Positions 1 to 6,334 of a stretch of 10,983 nucleotides of DNA are shown here, in pieces. The stretch lies in contig JAJYGO010000465.1 of NCBI GenBank assembly GCA_021785115.1, positions 1 through 10,983 on the forward strand, read 5' to 3'. The translations under genes were made by a program, and so were the position numbers. Under the pieces are notes generated by a model, which saw nothing but the letters and a program-made list of their open reading frames with translations, made no database searches and had not been told where the DNA came from. This stretch comes from Chloroflexota bacterium (lineage in GTDB: Bacteria > Chloroflexota > Limnocylindria > Limnocylindrales > CSP1-4). The number at the start of each line of letters is the position of its first letter. Positions within the stretch are counted from its first letter, which is position 1.

Positions 1-527
1 CCGACTTCGGTATCGCACTGATGAGCGGTGCTCGCAGGCTCACGTGGCGCTGGCTGACGTCGACGATCGGGACGCCGGACTACATGGCCCCCGAACAGGT
101 CGAGGGCCGCCGCGGAGATGCCCGGACCGACGTCTACGCGCTGGGCGTGATGCTGTTCGAGATGCTGGCGGGGCGGGTGCCGTGGGAAGGCGACAATCCG
201 CTGGCGGTCATGAGCCAGCACGTGAACGCGCCGGTGCCGTCGCTGCGCGAGATCGACGCGGCGATCCCGCCGCCCCTCGAGGCCATCGTGCGGAAGGCGC
301 TCCGCAAGGACCCGAAGGAGCGGTACGCGGACGCGGGCGCGATGCTGCGGGACCTGGAGTCGTGGCAGGACCTCGACCTCTCCGAGTTCGTCTTCGGCGA
401 GGAGCGGCCGGTCGCCGCGGACTCGCGCCGCGGGCCGTGGCTGCTGGTGGCGGGGATCAGCATCGGTTTCCTGGCGGCGTGCACGATCTTCGTCGTCGCC
501 GTGTACCTGCTGCAGCACGCGCGTTGA
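1..527 (+). CDS. Membrane Ser/Thr protein kinase, C-terminal part (5' end outside window)
   Basis: This is the 3' part of a Hanks-type eukaryotic-like Ser/Thr kinase that phosphorylates proteins on the cytoplasmic side of the membrane. The reading frame is already open at position 3, where it encodes the DFG magnesium-binding motif, so the start and the N-lobe lie upstream. After DFG come an activation segment, the APE motif (in TPDYMAPEQ), the subdomain IX pattern DVYALGVMLFEML, and the subdomain XI arginine in LRKDPKERY. A juxtamembrane stretch of about 25 residues leads to one hydrophobic segment (from WLLVAGISIGF to AVYLL), and the protein stops four residues later (QHAR). PASTA, NHL or other external sensor repeats common in this family are absent. 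No close downstream partner exists, since the next gene converges on it. The kinase assignment is secure; substrate and signal are unknown. Confidence 0.93.
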   Translation, partial: DFGIALMSGARRLTWRWLTSTIGTPDYMAPEQVEGRRGDARTDVYALGVMLFEMLAGRVPWEGDNPLAVMSQHVNAPVPSLREIDAAIPPPLEAIVRKALRKDPKERYADAGAMLRDLESWQDLDLSEFVFGEERPVAADSRRGPWLLVAGISIGFLAACTIFVVAVYLLQHAR

Positions 528-543
528 CGACGGCGCCTGCCGG

Positions 544-560
544 CCCCGGTTCGTCCGGGG
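544..560. terminator. Small GC hairpin between convergent genes (possible terminator)
   Basis: CCCCGG and CCGGGG form a perfect 6-bp stem around the loop TTCGT, 16 nt after the kinase stop and about 63 nt from the stop of the opposing deacetylase gene. Position between two converging genes suits a bidirectional terminator. There is no T-tract on either side, so intrinsic termination is only a possibility. The remainder of the 528-623 gap shows nothing recognisable. Confidence 0.35.
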
Positions 561-623
561 AGGCCACTCGCGGCTCGTCGGGGGAGACCGGGCCGCGCCG
601 GCGTCGTGCCGCGGGAAGTCGCG

Positions 624-1535
624 CTAGCGCACCCCCGCGAACAGGTCCGTCTCGGGAATCTGCGTTGGCACGACCCACGATTCGCGCAGTGTGAAGTCCT
701 CGCTCGGCGCGAACCGGGCCCACTCCTCGGGACCGAGCGCGACGAACGGGTTGTCGGCGGCCATCTGCGTCACGTGCTCACGCAGCGCGGCGTGTTTCGC
801 GGCGAGGAACGGCCGGACGTCGACGCGGGTCGTCGTCGGCCCCGTGGCCGCCCGCATCTGCTCCATGTATCGCTCGCGCTCCGCGCGCTGCTCGTCGGTC
901 TCGTCCGGCTGCGGCCCCCACCACGAGTCGAGCCCGCGCTCCTTCAGCAGCGCGGCCAGCTCGTCGCGCCGCTCGATGTCGAAGACGGACTCGTAGAACT
1001 TCAGCGGCCGCCAGGGCTCGAGCGCACCGGGCCCCTCCAGCTGCTCCGGGTACCAGGCGGGGTCGGCGGCCCGGGCGAACGCCGCCTTGGCGACGAGCGC
1101 GGCGCGGATGTGGTCGGGGTGACCGTACCCGCCGAAATCGTTGTAGCTCACCATCACGTGCGGGCGGTCCTGGCGGACGTGGCGGACCAGCCGACCCGCG
1201 GCCTCGTCCATGTCGGCCTGCCAGAACGCCCGGGGATCGTCGTTCTCCGGGTCGCCCATCATCCCGGAGTCGCGATAGCCGAGCCATCGGTGCTCGATCG
1301 GACCGAGGTGCGCGAGCGCGTGCGCGAGCTCGACCTCCCGGATGTCCGCCAGCCGCGCGTGGTTCTCCGGCGTATCGAGCTCGGGCACGAAGATCTTGCC
1401 GTTCTCGCCCCTGTTCGACGTGACGCACACGACGCGCACGCCCGCCGTGGCGTACTTGGCCATGATCCCGCCCGTCGTGATCGTCTCGTCGTCGGGGTGG
1501 GCGTGGACGGTCATCAGGGTCAGGTGTTGGGTCAT
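624..1535 (-). CDS. PIG-L/LmbE family zinc deacetylase/amidase, Mca-like
   Basis: A 303-residue member of the LmbE/PIG-L N-acetylglucosaminyl-deacetylase superfamily, which uses a zinc ion to hydrolyse N-acyl bonds on glucosamine-type substrates. The zinc motif AHPDDE lies at residues 12-17 (His13 and Asp16 as ligands, Asp15 as likely general base). The third ligand motif HPDH is at 139-142, preceded by NDFGGYG. The middle GYRDSGM and the C-terminal pattern (TTRVDVRPFLAAKHAALREHVTQM, then a Trp/Phe-rich tail) follow mycothiol S-conjugate amidase (Mca) more closely than short LmbE proteins, and the length is near Mca (about 290). Mca removes the amide bond of mycothiol conjugates during detoxification; in a host without mycothiol the substrate would differ. 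I chose the ATG at 1535 because a TACCAT box sits 7 nt upstream, suggesting a leaderless transcript. An ATG three codons earlier (1544) is the alternative. No signal peptide is seen, so it is probably cytoplasmic. Confidence 0.88.
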   Translation of the reverse strand: MTQHLTLMTVHAHPDDETITTGGIMAKYATAGVRVVCVTSNRGENGKIFVPELDTPENHARLADIREVELAHALAHLGPIEHRWLGYRDSGMMGDPENDDPRAFWQADMDEAAGRLVRHVRQDRPHVMVSYNDFGGYGHPDHIRAALVAKAAFARAADPAWYPEQLEGPGALEPWRPLKFYESVFDIERRDELAALLKERGLDSWWGPQPDETDEQRAERERYMEQMRAATGPTTTRVDVRPFLAAKHAALREHVTQMAADNPFVALGPEEWARFAPSEDFTLRESWVVPTQIPETDLFAGVR

Positions 1536-1542
1536 GTCGCGC

Positions 1543-1548
1543 ATGGTA
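1543..1548 (-). promoter_or_regulatory. Candidate -10 box for a leaderless deacetylase transcript
   Basis: On the minus strand TACCAT is followed by the seven bases GCGCGAC and then the ATG at 1535. A -10 hexamer ending about 7 nt before the start codon would place the transcription start on the ATG itself, as in leaderless mRNAs common in Actinomycetota. No Shine-Dalgarno sequence lies before this ATG, which fits. No convincing TTGACA-like -35 is visible. Confidence 0.4.
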
Positions 1549-1643
1549 TCGGGGAGTGGGCGGACCGCCCCAGGATGGGACGGCGTCGCGCGCAAGCCGG
1601 CGTGCTGCTGCGTCGCGGCCGCATGGAGTGCGATCATCGCCGG

Positions 1644-1760
1644 ATGGACACGGAACGTCACCGACAGCTGCGCGCGGCGTACCACGAGCGCCGACCGGAC
1701 GCGGGCGTGTACGCGCTGCGGAACACGGTCAGCGGCGTCGCGCACGTCGCGGCGACGTGA
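1644..1760 (+). pseudogene. Truncated GIY-YIG family N-terminus (38 codons)
   Basis: This frame encodes 38 residues and stops with TGA at 1758-1760. It starts with a charged helix (MDTERHRQLRAAYHERRP), followed by GVY at residues 21-23, the turn ALRNTVSG, and HVA at residues 34-36. GVY and HVA are separated by 10 residues, the spacing of the GIY and YIG strands in GIY-YIG nuclease-like proteins. A charged helix before MGVY-type motifs is, from memory, typical of a bacterial subgroup of about 90-110 residues. The catalytic Arg helix and metal-binding Glu that should follow are missing, so this looks like a truncated remnant rather than an active nuclease. Its stop overlaps the GTG start of the CoA-transferase (GTGA). 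It could instead be a short translated leader for that gene. An in-frame ATG at 1623 is a possible earlier start. Family resemblance is by eye from few residues. Confidence 0.5.
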
Positions 1761-3139
1761 CCGACGACGCCGGCACGGCCGACCAGGCGCGCGAGCGGCG
1801 GGCCGACCCCGCTTCGCAGTCTCCGCAGTCTCCGGGCACCACGCCCGGCCCGCTGACGGGCATCCGCGTCTGCGATCTCTCCACCGTGCTCGCCGGCCCG
1901 TACTGCACGATGCTCCTGGCCGACCTCGGCGCCGACGTGATCAAGGTCGAACCACCCGAGGGCGACGGCACGCGCCGGTGGGGACCTCCGTGGGCCGGCG
2001 CGCCGGAGGAAGGAGCGGCGTATCCCGTCGGCGATCCGCGCGCCGCCCCTGGCTACCGCGGGGAGGCGGCCTACTACCTGTCGATCAACCGGAACAAGCG
2101 CGGCATCCGGCTCGATCTGAAGCGCGACGCCGGAAGGGACGTCCTCCGGCGGCTCCTGGCCACGTCCGACGTGCTCGTCGAGAACCACCGGGTCGGCGGC
2201 CTCTCCCGCCTCGGGTTCCCTGACGAGGAGATCGCGCGCATCAGCCCCGCGCTGGTGCACCTCGCGATCAGCGGGTTCGGGCCCGACGGGCCGTATCGCG
2301 ACCGGCCCGGGTACGACTTCATCGTGCAGGCGATGGCCGGCCTCATGTCGATCACGGGCGCGCCGGACGAGACGGGCGGCGAGCCCACGAAGGTCGGCGT
2401 CGCCGTCGTCGATCTCGCGACCGGGATGCTCGGCGCGGTGGCGGTCCTGGCCGCGCTGCTCGCGCGCGAGCGCGGTGCCGGCGGACGGCCCGGCCCCGGC
2501 GGCGAGGATGGACCGGGCCGAGTCGCCGGCCAGCGGATCGACATCAGCCTGTTCGAATCGACCATCGCGTGGCTCGCCAACCAGGCCTCGAACTACCTCG
2601 TCGGTGGCGTCGTCCCCGGCCGGCTCGGCAACGCGCACCCCAACATCACGCCCTACGAGACCTTCCGGACCGCGGACGGATCGATCGCGGTCGCAGTCGG
2701 GAGCGACCGCCAGTGGCCGCGGTTCTGCGAGGCGGTCGGGCTCCCGGCGCTCGTCCGGGACGCACGCTTCGCCACGAACGGCGCACGCGTCGAGCACAGG
2801 GCGGAGCTGCGACGCATGCTCGAGCCCGCGTTCGCAACCCGGACGTCGGCGGACTGGAGCGGCCGGTTGCTCGCGGCGGAGGTCCCGGCCGGACCGATCA
2901 ACGACCTCGCGCAGGTCTTCGCCGACCCCCAGGCGGTCGCGCGCCGGATGGTGGAGTCGGTCGCCCACCCGACGATCGGCGAGCTCCGCACGACCGGCAT
3001 CCCGTTCAAGCTCGCGACGACGCCCGCGAGCGTGCGCACCGCGCCCCCGCTCCTCGGCGAGCACACCGACGAGGTGCTCGCGGAGCTGGGCTTCGACGCC
3101 GACGAGGTGGGGCGGATGCGCGCCACCGGCGTGGTCTAG
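1757..3139 (+). CDS. Family III CoA-transferase (CaiB/BaiF type)
   Basis: A 460-residue family III CoA-transferase. These cytoplasmic enzymes move CoA between carboxylic acids through an aspartyl-CoA thioester intermediate. The N-terminal fold begins at LTGIRVCDLSTVLAGPYCTM (about residue 33) and continues into LGADVIKVEPPEGD, the usual CoA-binding start. The conserved SGFGPDGPYRDRPGYDF stretch follows, and Asp219 in VVDLATGM corresponds to the catalytic Asp. NITPYETFRTADG and the C-terminal LGEHTDEVL are also family hallmarks. The GTG at 1757 is the only ATG/GTG/TTG start between the upstream stop and the conserved domain, so the start is fairly firm, though no Shine-Dalgarno is seen. The protein is about 60 residues longer than usual because of a low-complexity N-terminal tail and two Gly/Pro-rich insertions. 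It leads the operon, with 34 nt before the reductase gene. The acid substrate cannot be read from the sequence. Confidence 0.93.
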   Translation: MTDDAGTADQARERRADPASQSPQSPGTTPGPLTGIRVCDLSTVLAGPYCTMLLADLGADVIKVEPPEGDGTRRWGPPWAGAPEEGAAYPVGDPRAAPGYRGEAAYYLSINRNKRGIRLDLKRDAGRDVLRRLLATSDVLVENHRVGGLSRLGFPDEEIARISPALVHLAISGFGPDGPYRDRPGYDFIVQAMAGLMSITGAPDETGGEPTKVGVAVVDLATGMLGAVAVLAALLARERGAGGRPGPGGEDGPGRVAGQRIDISLFESTIAWLANQASNYLVGGVVPGRLGNAHPNITPYETFRTADGSIAVAVGSDRQWPRFCEAVGLPALVRDARFATNGARVEHRAELRRMLEPAFATRTSADWSGRLLAAEVPAGPINDLAQVFADPQAVARRMVESVAHPTIGELRTTGIPFKLATTPASVRTAPPLLGEHTDEVLAELGFDADEVGRMRATGVV

Positions 3140-3162
3140 ACTCGGCCGGATCACCCTGGCAG

Positions 3163-3167
3163 GGAGG
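3163..3167 (+). promoter_or_regulatory. Shine-Dalgarno for the reductase gene
   Basis: GGAGG (inside AGGGAGGAG) lies 6 nt before the GTG at 3174. It settles that GTG as the start, although the reading frame stays open for about 700 bases further upstream as a shadow of the CoA-transferase gene. Confidence 0.8.
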
Positions 3168-3173
3168 AGCACG

Positions 3174-3992
3174 GTGGCGGACGAACGCGAGCGGTGGGCG
3201 CTGATCCTCGGCGCCAGCAGTGGCTTCGGGGAGGCGGCGGCCCTGGCCCTCGCGGAGGACGGCTACCACGTCGCGGGCATCCACCTGGACCGGCGGGCGG
3301 GGATGCGGCACGTCGACGAGATCTGTGACCGGATCCGGGCCCTCGGGCGCGAGGCGCGCTTCTTCAACGTCAACGCCGCGGACGACGACCAGCGGGCGGG
3401 CGTGCTGCAGGCCCTGCGCGAGCGGTTCGACCAGGCGGAGTCGGCCGGCCGGCACCCCTACGTGCGGGTGCTGCTGCACTCGCTCGCGTTCGGGACGCTG
3501 AAGCCCTTCCTCGCGGCCGAACCCGCGGACGCGATCAGCCGCAGGAACATGGAGATGACCCTCGACGTCATGGCGAACAGCCTCGTGTACTGGGCCCAGG
3601 ACCTCGTGCGCGGGCGGTTCATCGAGGCGGGCTCGCGGATCTACGCGATGACGAGCGAGGGGTCGACCAAGGTCGTCGAGAGCTACGGCGCGGTCAGCGC
3701 CGCGAAGGCGGCCCTCGAATCCCACTGCCGACAGCTGGCGACCGAGCTCGCGCGACGCGGGACGGGCGCGACCTGCAACGCGATCCGGGCCGGCGTCACG
3801 ATGACCCACGCGCTCATGCAGATCCCGGAGCACGACGCCCTCGTGCGGGAGGCCGGCCGGCGCAACCCGAGCGGCCGCCTGACCACCACCGAGGACGTCG
3901 CGCGCGCGATCGTCACGCTCTCGCGCGACGGAACGGAGTGGATGACGGGGAACGTGCTCGGCATCGACGGCGGCGAGTTCGTCACGGGATGA
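3174..3992 (+). CDS. FabI/FabL-type short-chain dehydrogenase/reductase (enoyl-ACP reductase-like)
   Basis: A 272-residue NAD(P)H-dependent reductase of the short-chain dehydrogenase superfamily. The cofactor loop is GASSGFG at residues 13-19. The catalytic pair is Tyr171 and Lys178, seven residues apart (YGAVSAAK). This Y-x6-K spacing marks the divergent enoyl-ACP reductases FabI and FabL, whereas classical members have Y-x3-K. Further matches are VLLHSLAFG (compare the VHSIAFA-type strand of FabI), AALESHCRQLATELA, and the ending GNVLGIDGG. The most likely chemistry is reduction of the double bond of an enoyl-ACP or enoyl-CoA; the glycine loop looks more like FabL than FabI. It follows a CoA-transferase, consistent with acyl thioester metabolism. 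Its stop overlaps the ATG of the next gene (ATGA), so the two are probably translationally coupled. Whether it is the main fatty-acid enoyl reductase of the cell or a specialised paralogue cannot be told here. Confidence 0.85.
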   Translation: MADERERWALILGASSGFGEAAALALAEDGYHVAGIHLDRRAGMRHVDEICDRIRALGREARFFNVNAADDDQRAGVLQALRERFDQAESAGRHPYVRVLLHSLAFGTLKPFLAAEPADAISRRNMEMTLDVMANSLVYWAQDLVRGRFIEAGSRIYAMTSEGSTKVVESYGAVSAAKAALESHCRQLATELARRGTGATCNAIRAGVTMTHALMQIPEHDALVREAGRRNPSGRLTTTEDVARAIVTLSRDGTEWMTGNVLGIDGGEFVTG

Positions 3993-5020
3993 CCGACGCG
4001 GGAGCGCGCGCCGGCGCAGAGCGCGCGCCCGAGGCCGAAGCGGAGACCGGGGCAGGGCCGGGCGCCGACGCCGGGCCGCAGAGCGGCTTCATCGGCGTCG
4101 TCGTCTTCGGCGCCATCAACGTCGACATGGTGGTCAGCGGCGCTCCGCTCCCCGGCCCCGGCGAGACCGTCGTCGGCGGCGCCTTCGCGATGCACCAGGG
4201 CGGCAAGGGCGGGAACCAGTCCGTCGCCGCGGCGCGGGCGCTGAGCGGCGGGCCGTGCGACGGATCGGTCGCGATCGTCGGCGCGGTGGGCGACGACGCA
4301 TTCGGCCGCGAAGCCCTCGAAGCGCTGCGCGCCGAGGGGATCGACTGCAGCCGCGTGCTGGTTCGCCGGGGAGTGCCCACCGGCGTCGCGCTCATCTCGG
4401 TCGATGCCCGCGGCGAGAACCAGATCTCGGTCGCGCCCGGCGCGAACGCGACGCTGACGCCGTCCGAGGTCGAGGCGGCCCTGCGCCCGATGCTGGGCCC
4501 GGATTCCGTTCTGCTCGCGAGCCTCGAGGTGCCCGTCGATGCCGTGCTCGCCGCCGGGTTCGTCGCGCGCCAGTGCGGCGCGCGGTTCGTCCTGAACCCG
4601 GCCCCCGCGCACGACGTCCCCGGTTCGCTCGTGCGGCTGGCGACGCACCTGACCCCGAACCAGGTCGAGCTCGATGCGCTGGTCCCGAGCCTCCCCGGAG
4701 ATCCCGCCCGGGCCGTCCGGCAGCTCGCCGCGGCGGACCGCGAGCTGCGCGTCGCCGTCACGCTCGGGGCACGCGGGGTGCTGGCGTTCGGGCCGGACGT
4801 CGACCGCGAGTTCGCCGCGCTCGAGGTGACGCCGGTCGACACCGTCGGCGCCGGGGACGCGTTCAACGGTGCGCTCGCAGCGGCGCTCGCCGAAGGGCGG
4901 CCGTTCGTCGAGGCAGTCCGGCGAGGCCGGAGCGCCGGCGGGCTGGCGACGCTCGTGCCCGGTGCCCGGGAGGGCATGCCGACGCGCGTCGAGATCGACC
5001 GGGCGAAGGAGCCGCGATGA
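3989..5020 (+). CDS. rbsK: Ribokinase (PfkB carbohydrate kinase family)
   Basis: A 343-residue sugar kinase that transfers phosphate from ATP to a sugar, most likely D-ribose. The substrate residues known from Escherichia coli ribokinase are all present: Asn44 and Asp46 (GAINVDM), the GGKGGN loop at 71-76 (Gly72, Lys73, Asn76) and Glu180 (ASLEVP). The conserved LNPAPA and LTPNQVE stretches follow. The anion-hole/catalytic-base motif DTVGAGDAF is at 284-292, with Asp290 as the base. The first 35 or so residues are Ala/Gly/Glu-rich and not part of the fold, but the ATGA overlap with the reductase stop supports the ATG at 3989. It also ends in ATGA with the next gene. No ribose transporter or regulator sits beside it, so a related pentose or nucleoside substrate remains possible; the conserved residues favour ribose. 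Confidence 0.87.
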   Translation: MTDAGARAGAERAPEAEAETGAGPGADAGPQSGFIGVVVFGAINVDMVVSGAPLPGPGETVVGGAFAMHQGGKGGNQSVAAARALSGGPCDGSVAIVGAVGDDAFGREALEALRAEGIDCSRVLVRRGVPTGVALISVDARGENQISVAPGANATLTPSEVEAALRPMLGPDSVLLASLEVPVDAVLAAGFVARQCGARFVLNPAPAHDVPGSLVRLATHLTPNQVELDALVPSLPGDPARAVRQLAAADRELRVAVTLGARGVLAFGPDVDREFAALEVTPVDTVGAGDAFNGALAAALAEGRPFVEAVRRGRSAGGLATLVPGAREGMPTRVEIDRAKEPR

Positions 5021-6189
5021 CGCCCGACGCCGACGAGGCCGTCTGGCTCCCACCCACCCGGCTCGGCGCCGTGCCCGACTTCGAGCTCGAGCGCTTCTTC
5101 GACCGGTTCGAGTTCGACCTGCCGTACCAGCTCGGGTCGTCCGACCCCCAGACGCTGAGCATCGGCGAGCTGCTGCCGTACGCCGACGAGCGGCAGCGCG
5201 AGCGCTGGCACACGCTCCGCCTCGGGTACCGGACGGCCGCCGGCGACCCGGACCTGAGAGCGGCCATCGCTGCGCTGTATCCGGGGCGCGGACCGGACGA
5301 CGTGCTCGTCGCGGTGGGGGCGGCCGAGGCACTGATGCTGACGTTCGCGGCCGCGCTGGCGCCGGGCGACCGGGCGATCTCGCTGACGCCCGCGTACCAG
5401 TCGCTGCACGAGCTCCCCCGCGCGATGGGCGCCGACCTCGAGCTGGTGCCCGTCGAGCGCGAGGGCGACGCCTGGCGGTTCCCGTTCGAGCGGCTCATGG
5501 AGGCGCTGCGGCCGGGGATCGCGGCGCTCGTCCTGAACACGCCCCACAACCCGACCGGCGTCGCGGCCACGGCCGAACAGATCTCGGCGGTCGTCGAGCG
5601 GTGCGACGAGGCGGGCATCCGCGTGATCGGCGACGAGGTGTACCGCGGGCTCGAGTGGTCGCTGCGCACCCCGCCGTCGGTCACCGAGCTGTCCGACCGC
5701 GCCGTGGCTGTCGGCGTGACGTCGAAGGTGTACGGGCTCGCGGGGCTGCGGATCGGCTGGCTGGTCACGGGCGACGCCGCCCTGCGCACGCGCGCGATGG
5801 CGATCAAGGACTACACGACGCTGTGCGCGGCGGGCCCGTCCGAGGTGCTGGCGACCATCGCGGTCGGCGCCCACGCGCGACTGCGCGACCGGACGCGCAC
5901 GACGTGCGAAGCGAACATGTCTCGCCTCGAGGCCTTCGCTGCCGAGCGCCCCGACCTCCTCGCCTGGGTCCGCCCGGACGCGACGACGATCTCGGTGGGC
6001 CGGATCGGTGCCCCGCTGCTGGGCCGCCATCGCGGCGAGCCGGAGGCCGTCCTCGCGCACTGGCGCGAGCGCGCGGGAGTGGTCGTGGCTCCGGGACCCG
6101 CGTTCGGCTGTGCGCCCGACGAGTTCCGGCTGGGGTTCGGCCGGGCCGATCTGCCGGAGGCGCTTGCGGCCCTGGCAGCGGCCGGATAG
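5017..6189 (+). CDS. Class I/II PLP-dependent aminotransferase
   Basis: A 390-residue fold-type I pyridoxal-phosphate enzyme expected to transaminate an amino acid or related amine in the cytoplasm. Visible landmarks are the GYRTAAGDPDLRAAIA segment, NTPHNPTG at 174-181 (Asn178 is the cofactor-contacting Asn of the HNPTG motif), Asp206 and Tyr209 in GDEVYRG (contacts to the pyridine ring), Lys237 in VTSKVYGLAGLRIGW (Schiff-base lysine) and Arg371 in DEFRLGFGR (carboxylate binding). The N-terminal FELERFFDRFEFDLPYQLGSSD is characteristic of a subgroup often annotated as capreomycidine synthase-like or simply aminotransferase class I/II. I do not assign a substrate. The ATG at 5017 overlaps the ribokinase stop (ATGA). 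It is the last gene of the four-gene run, and 145 nt separate it from the histidine kinase. Confidence 0.9.
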   Translation: MTPDADEAVWLPPTRLGAVPDFELERFFDRFEFDLPYQLGSSDPQTLSIGELLPYADERQRERWHTLRLGYRTAAGDPDLRAAIAALYPGRGPDDVLVAVGAAEALMLTFAAALAPGDRAISLTPAYQSLHELPRAMGADLELVPVEREGDAWRFPFERLMEALRPGIAALVLNTPHNPTGVAATAEQISAVVERCDEAGIRVIGDEVYRGLEWSLRTPPSVTELSDRAVAVGVTSKVYGLAGLRIGWLVTGDAALRTRAMAIKDYTTLCAAGPSEVLATIAVGAHARLRDRTRTTCEANMSRLEAFAAERPDLLAWVRPDATTISVGRIGAPLLGRHRGEPEAVLAHWRERAGVVVAPGPAFGCAPDEFRLGFGRADLPEALAALAAAG

Positions 6190-6206
6190 AGCGCCGGCGC
6201 CGACGC

Positions 6207-6221
6207 CGGGATCGGATCCCG
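6207..6221. repeat. Perfect inverted repeat downstream of the aminotransferase gene
   Basis: CGGGATC and GATCCCG flank a single central G, giving a perfect 7-bp-arm palindrome 17 nt after the aminotransferase stop and 113 nt before the histidine kinase start. It could fold into a short hairpin with unpaired central bases, or be a dimeric protein site. There is no T-tract, so terminator function is not supported by sequence alone. Apart from this and the -10 candidate, the 6190-6334 gap shows nothing distinctive. Confidence 0.35.
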
Positions 6222-6321
6222 CCGCCGGACCCGCGGTCGCGACTGCCCCCACTTCGGGTAGCGCCCCCGCCGTGAAGCCATCCTGGCAAACGGCGCCGGC
6301 TCCCATTCATGCGAACGGCGT

Positions 6322-6327
6322 TACCCT
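6322..6327 (+). promoter_or_regulatory. Candidate -10 box for a leaderless histidine kinase transcript
   Basis: TACCCT is followed by the seven bases GTTCGAC and then the GTG at 6335. The arrangement matches that before the deacetylase gene (TACCAT, seven bases ending in CGAC, start codon). Transcription would begin at the start codon, explaining the lack of a Shine-Dalgarno sequence. A clear -35 element is not seen. Confidence 0.4.
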
Positions 6328-6334
6328 GTTCGAC

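Noticed and set aside
1536..1745. Longer deacetylase starting at 1745 on the minus strand
   Set aside because: The extra 70 residues precede the conserved TLMTVHAHPDDE strand that normally sits at the N-terminus, and they overlap the GIY-YIG fragment in antisense.
606..1760. Long plus-strand open frame across the deacetylase gene
   Set aside because: It is antisense to a gene with clear zinc motifs; its translation is Arg/Gly/Val-rich composition noise except for the last 38 codons, reported separately as the GIY-YIG fragment.
3683..6306. Minus-strand open frames up to 774 codons over the reductase, ribokinase and aminotransferase genes
   Set aside because: High GC removes stop codons from the antisense frames. 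The translations are low-complexity Arg/Ala/Pro/Ser-rich and show no domain motif, while the plus-strand genes have complete active sites.
6008..6334. N-terminal extension of the histidine kinase from an ATG at 6008
   Set aside because: It would overlap the aminotransferase coding region by about 180 bases with shadow-type composition; the GTG at 6335 directly precedes the first membrane segment.
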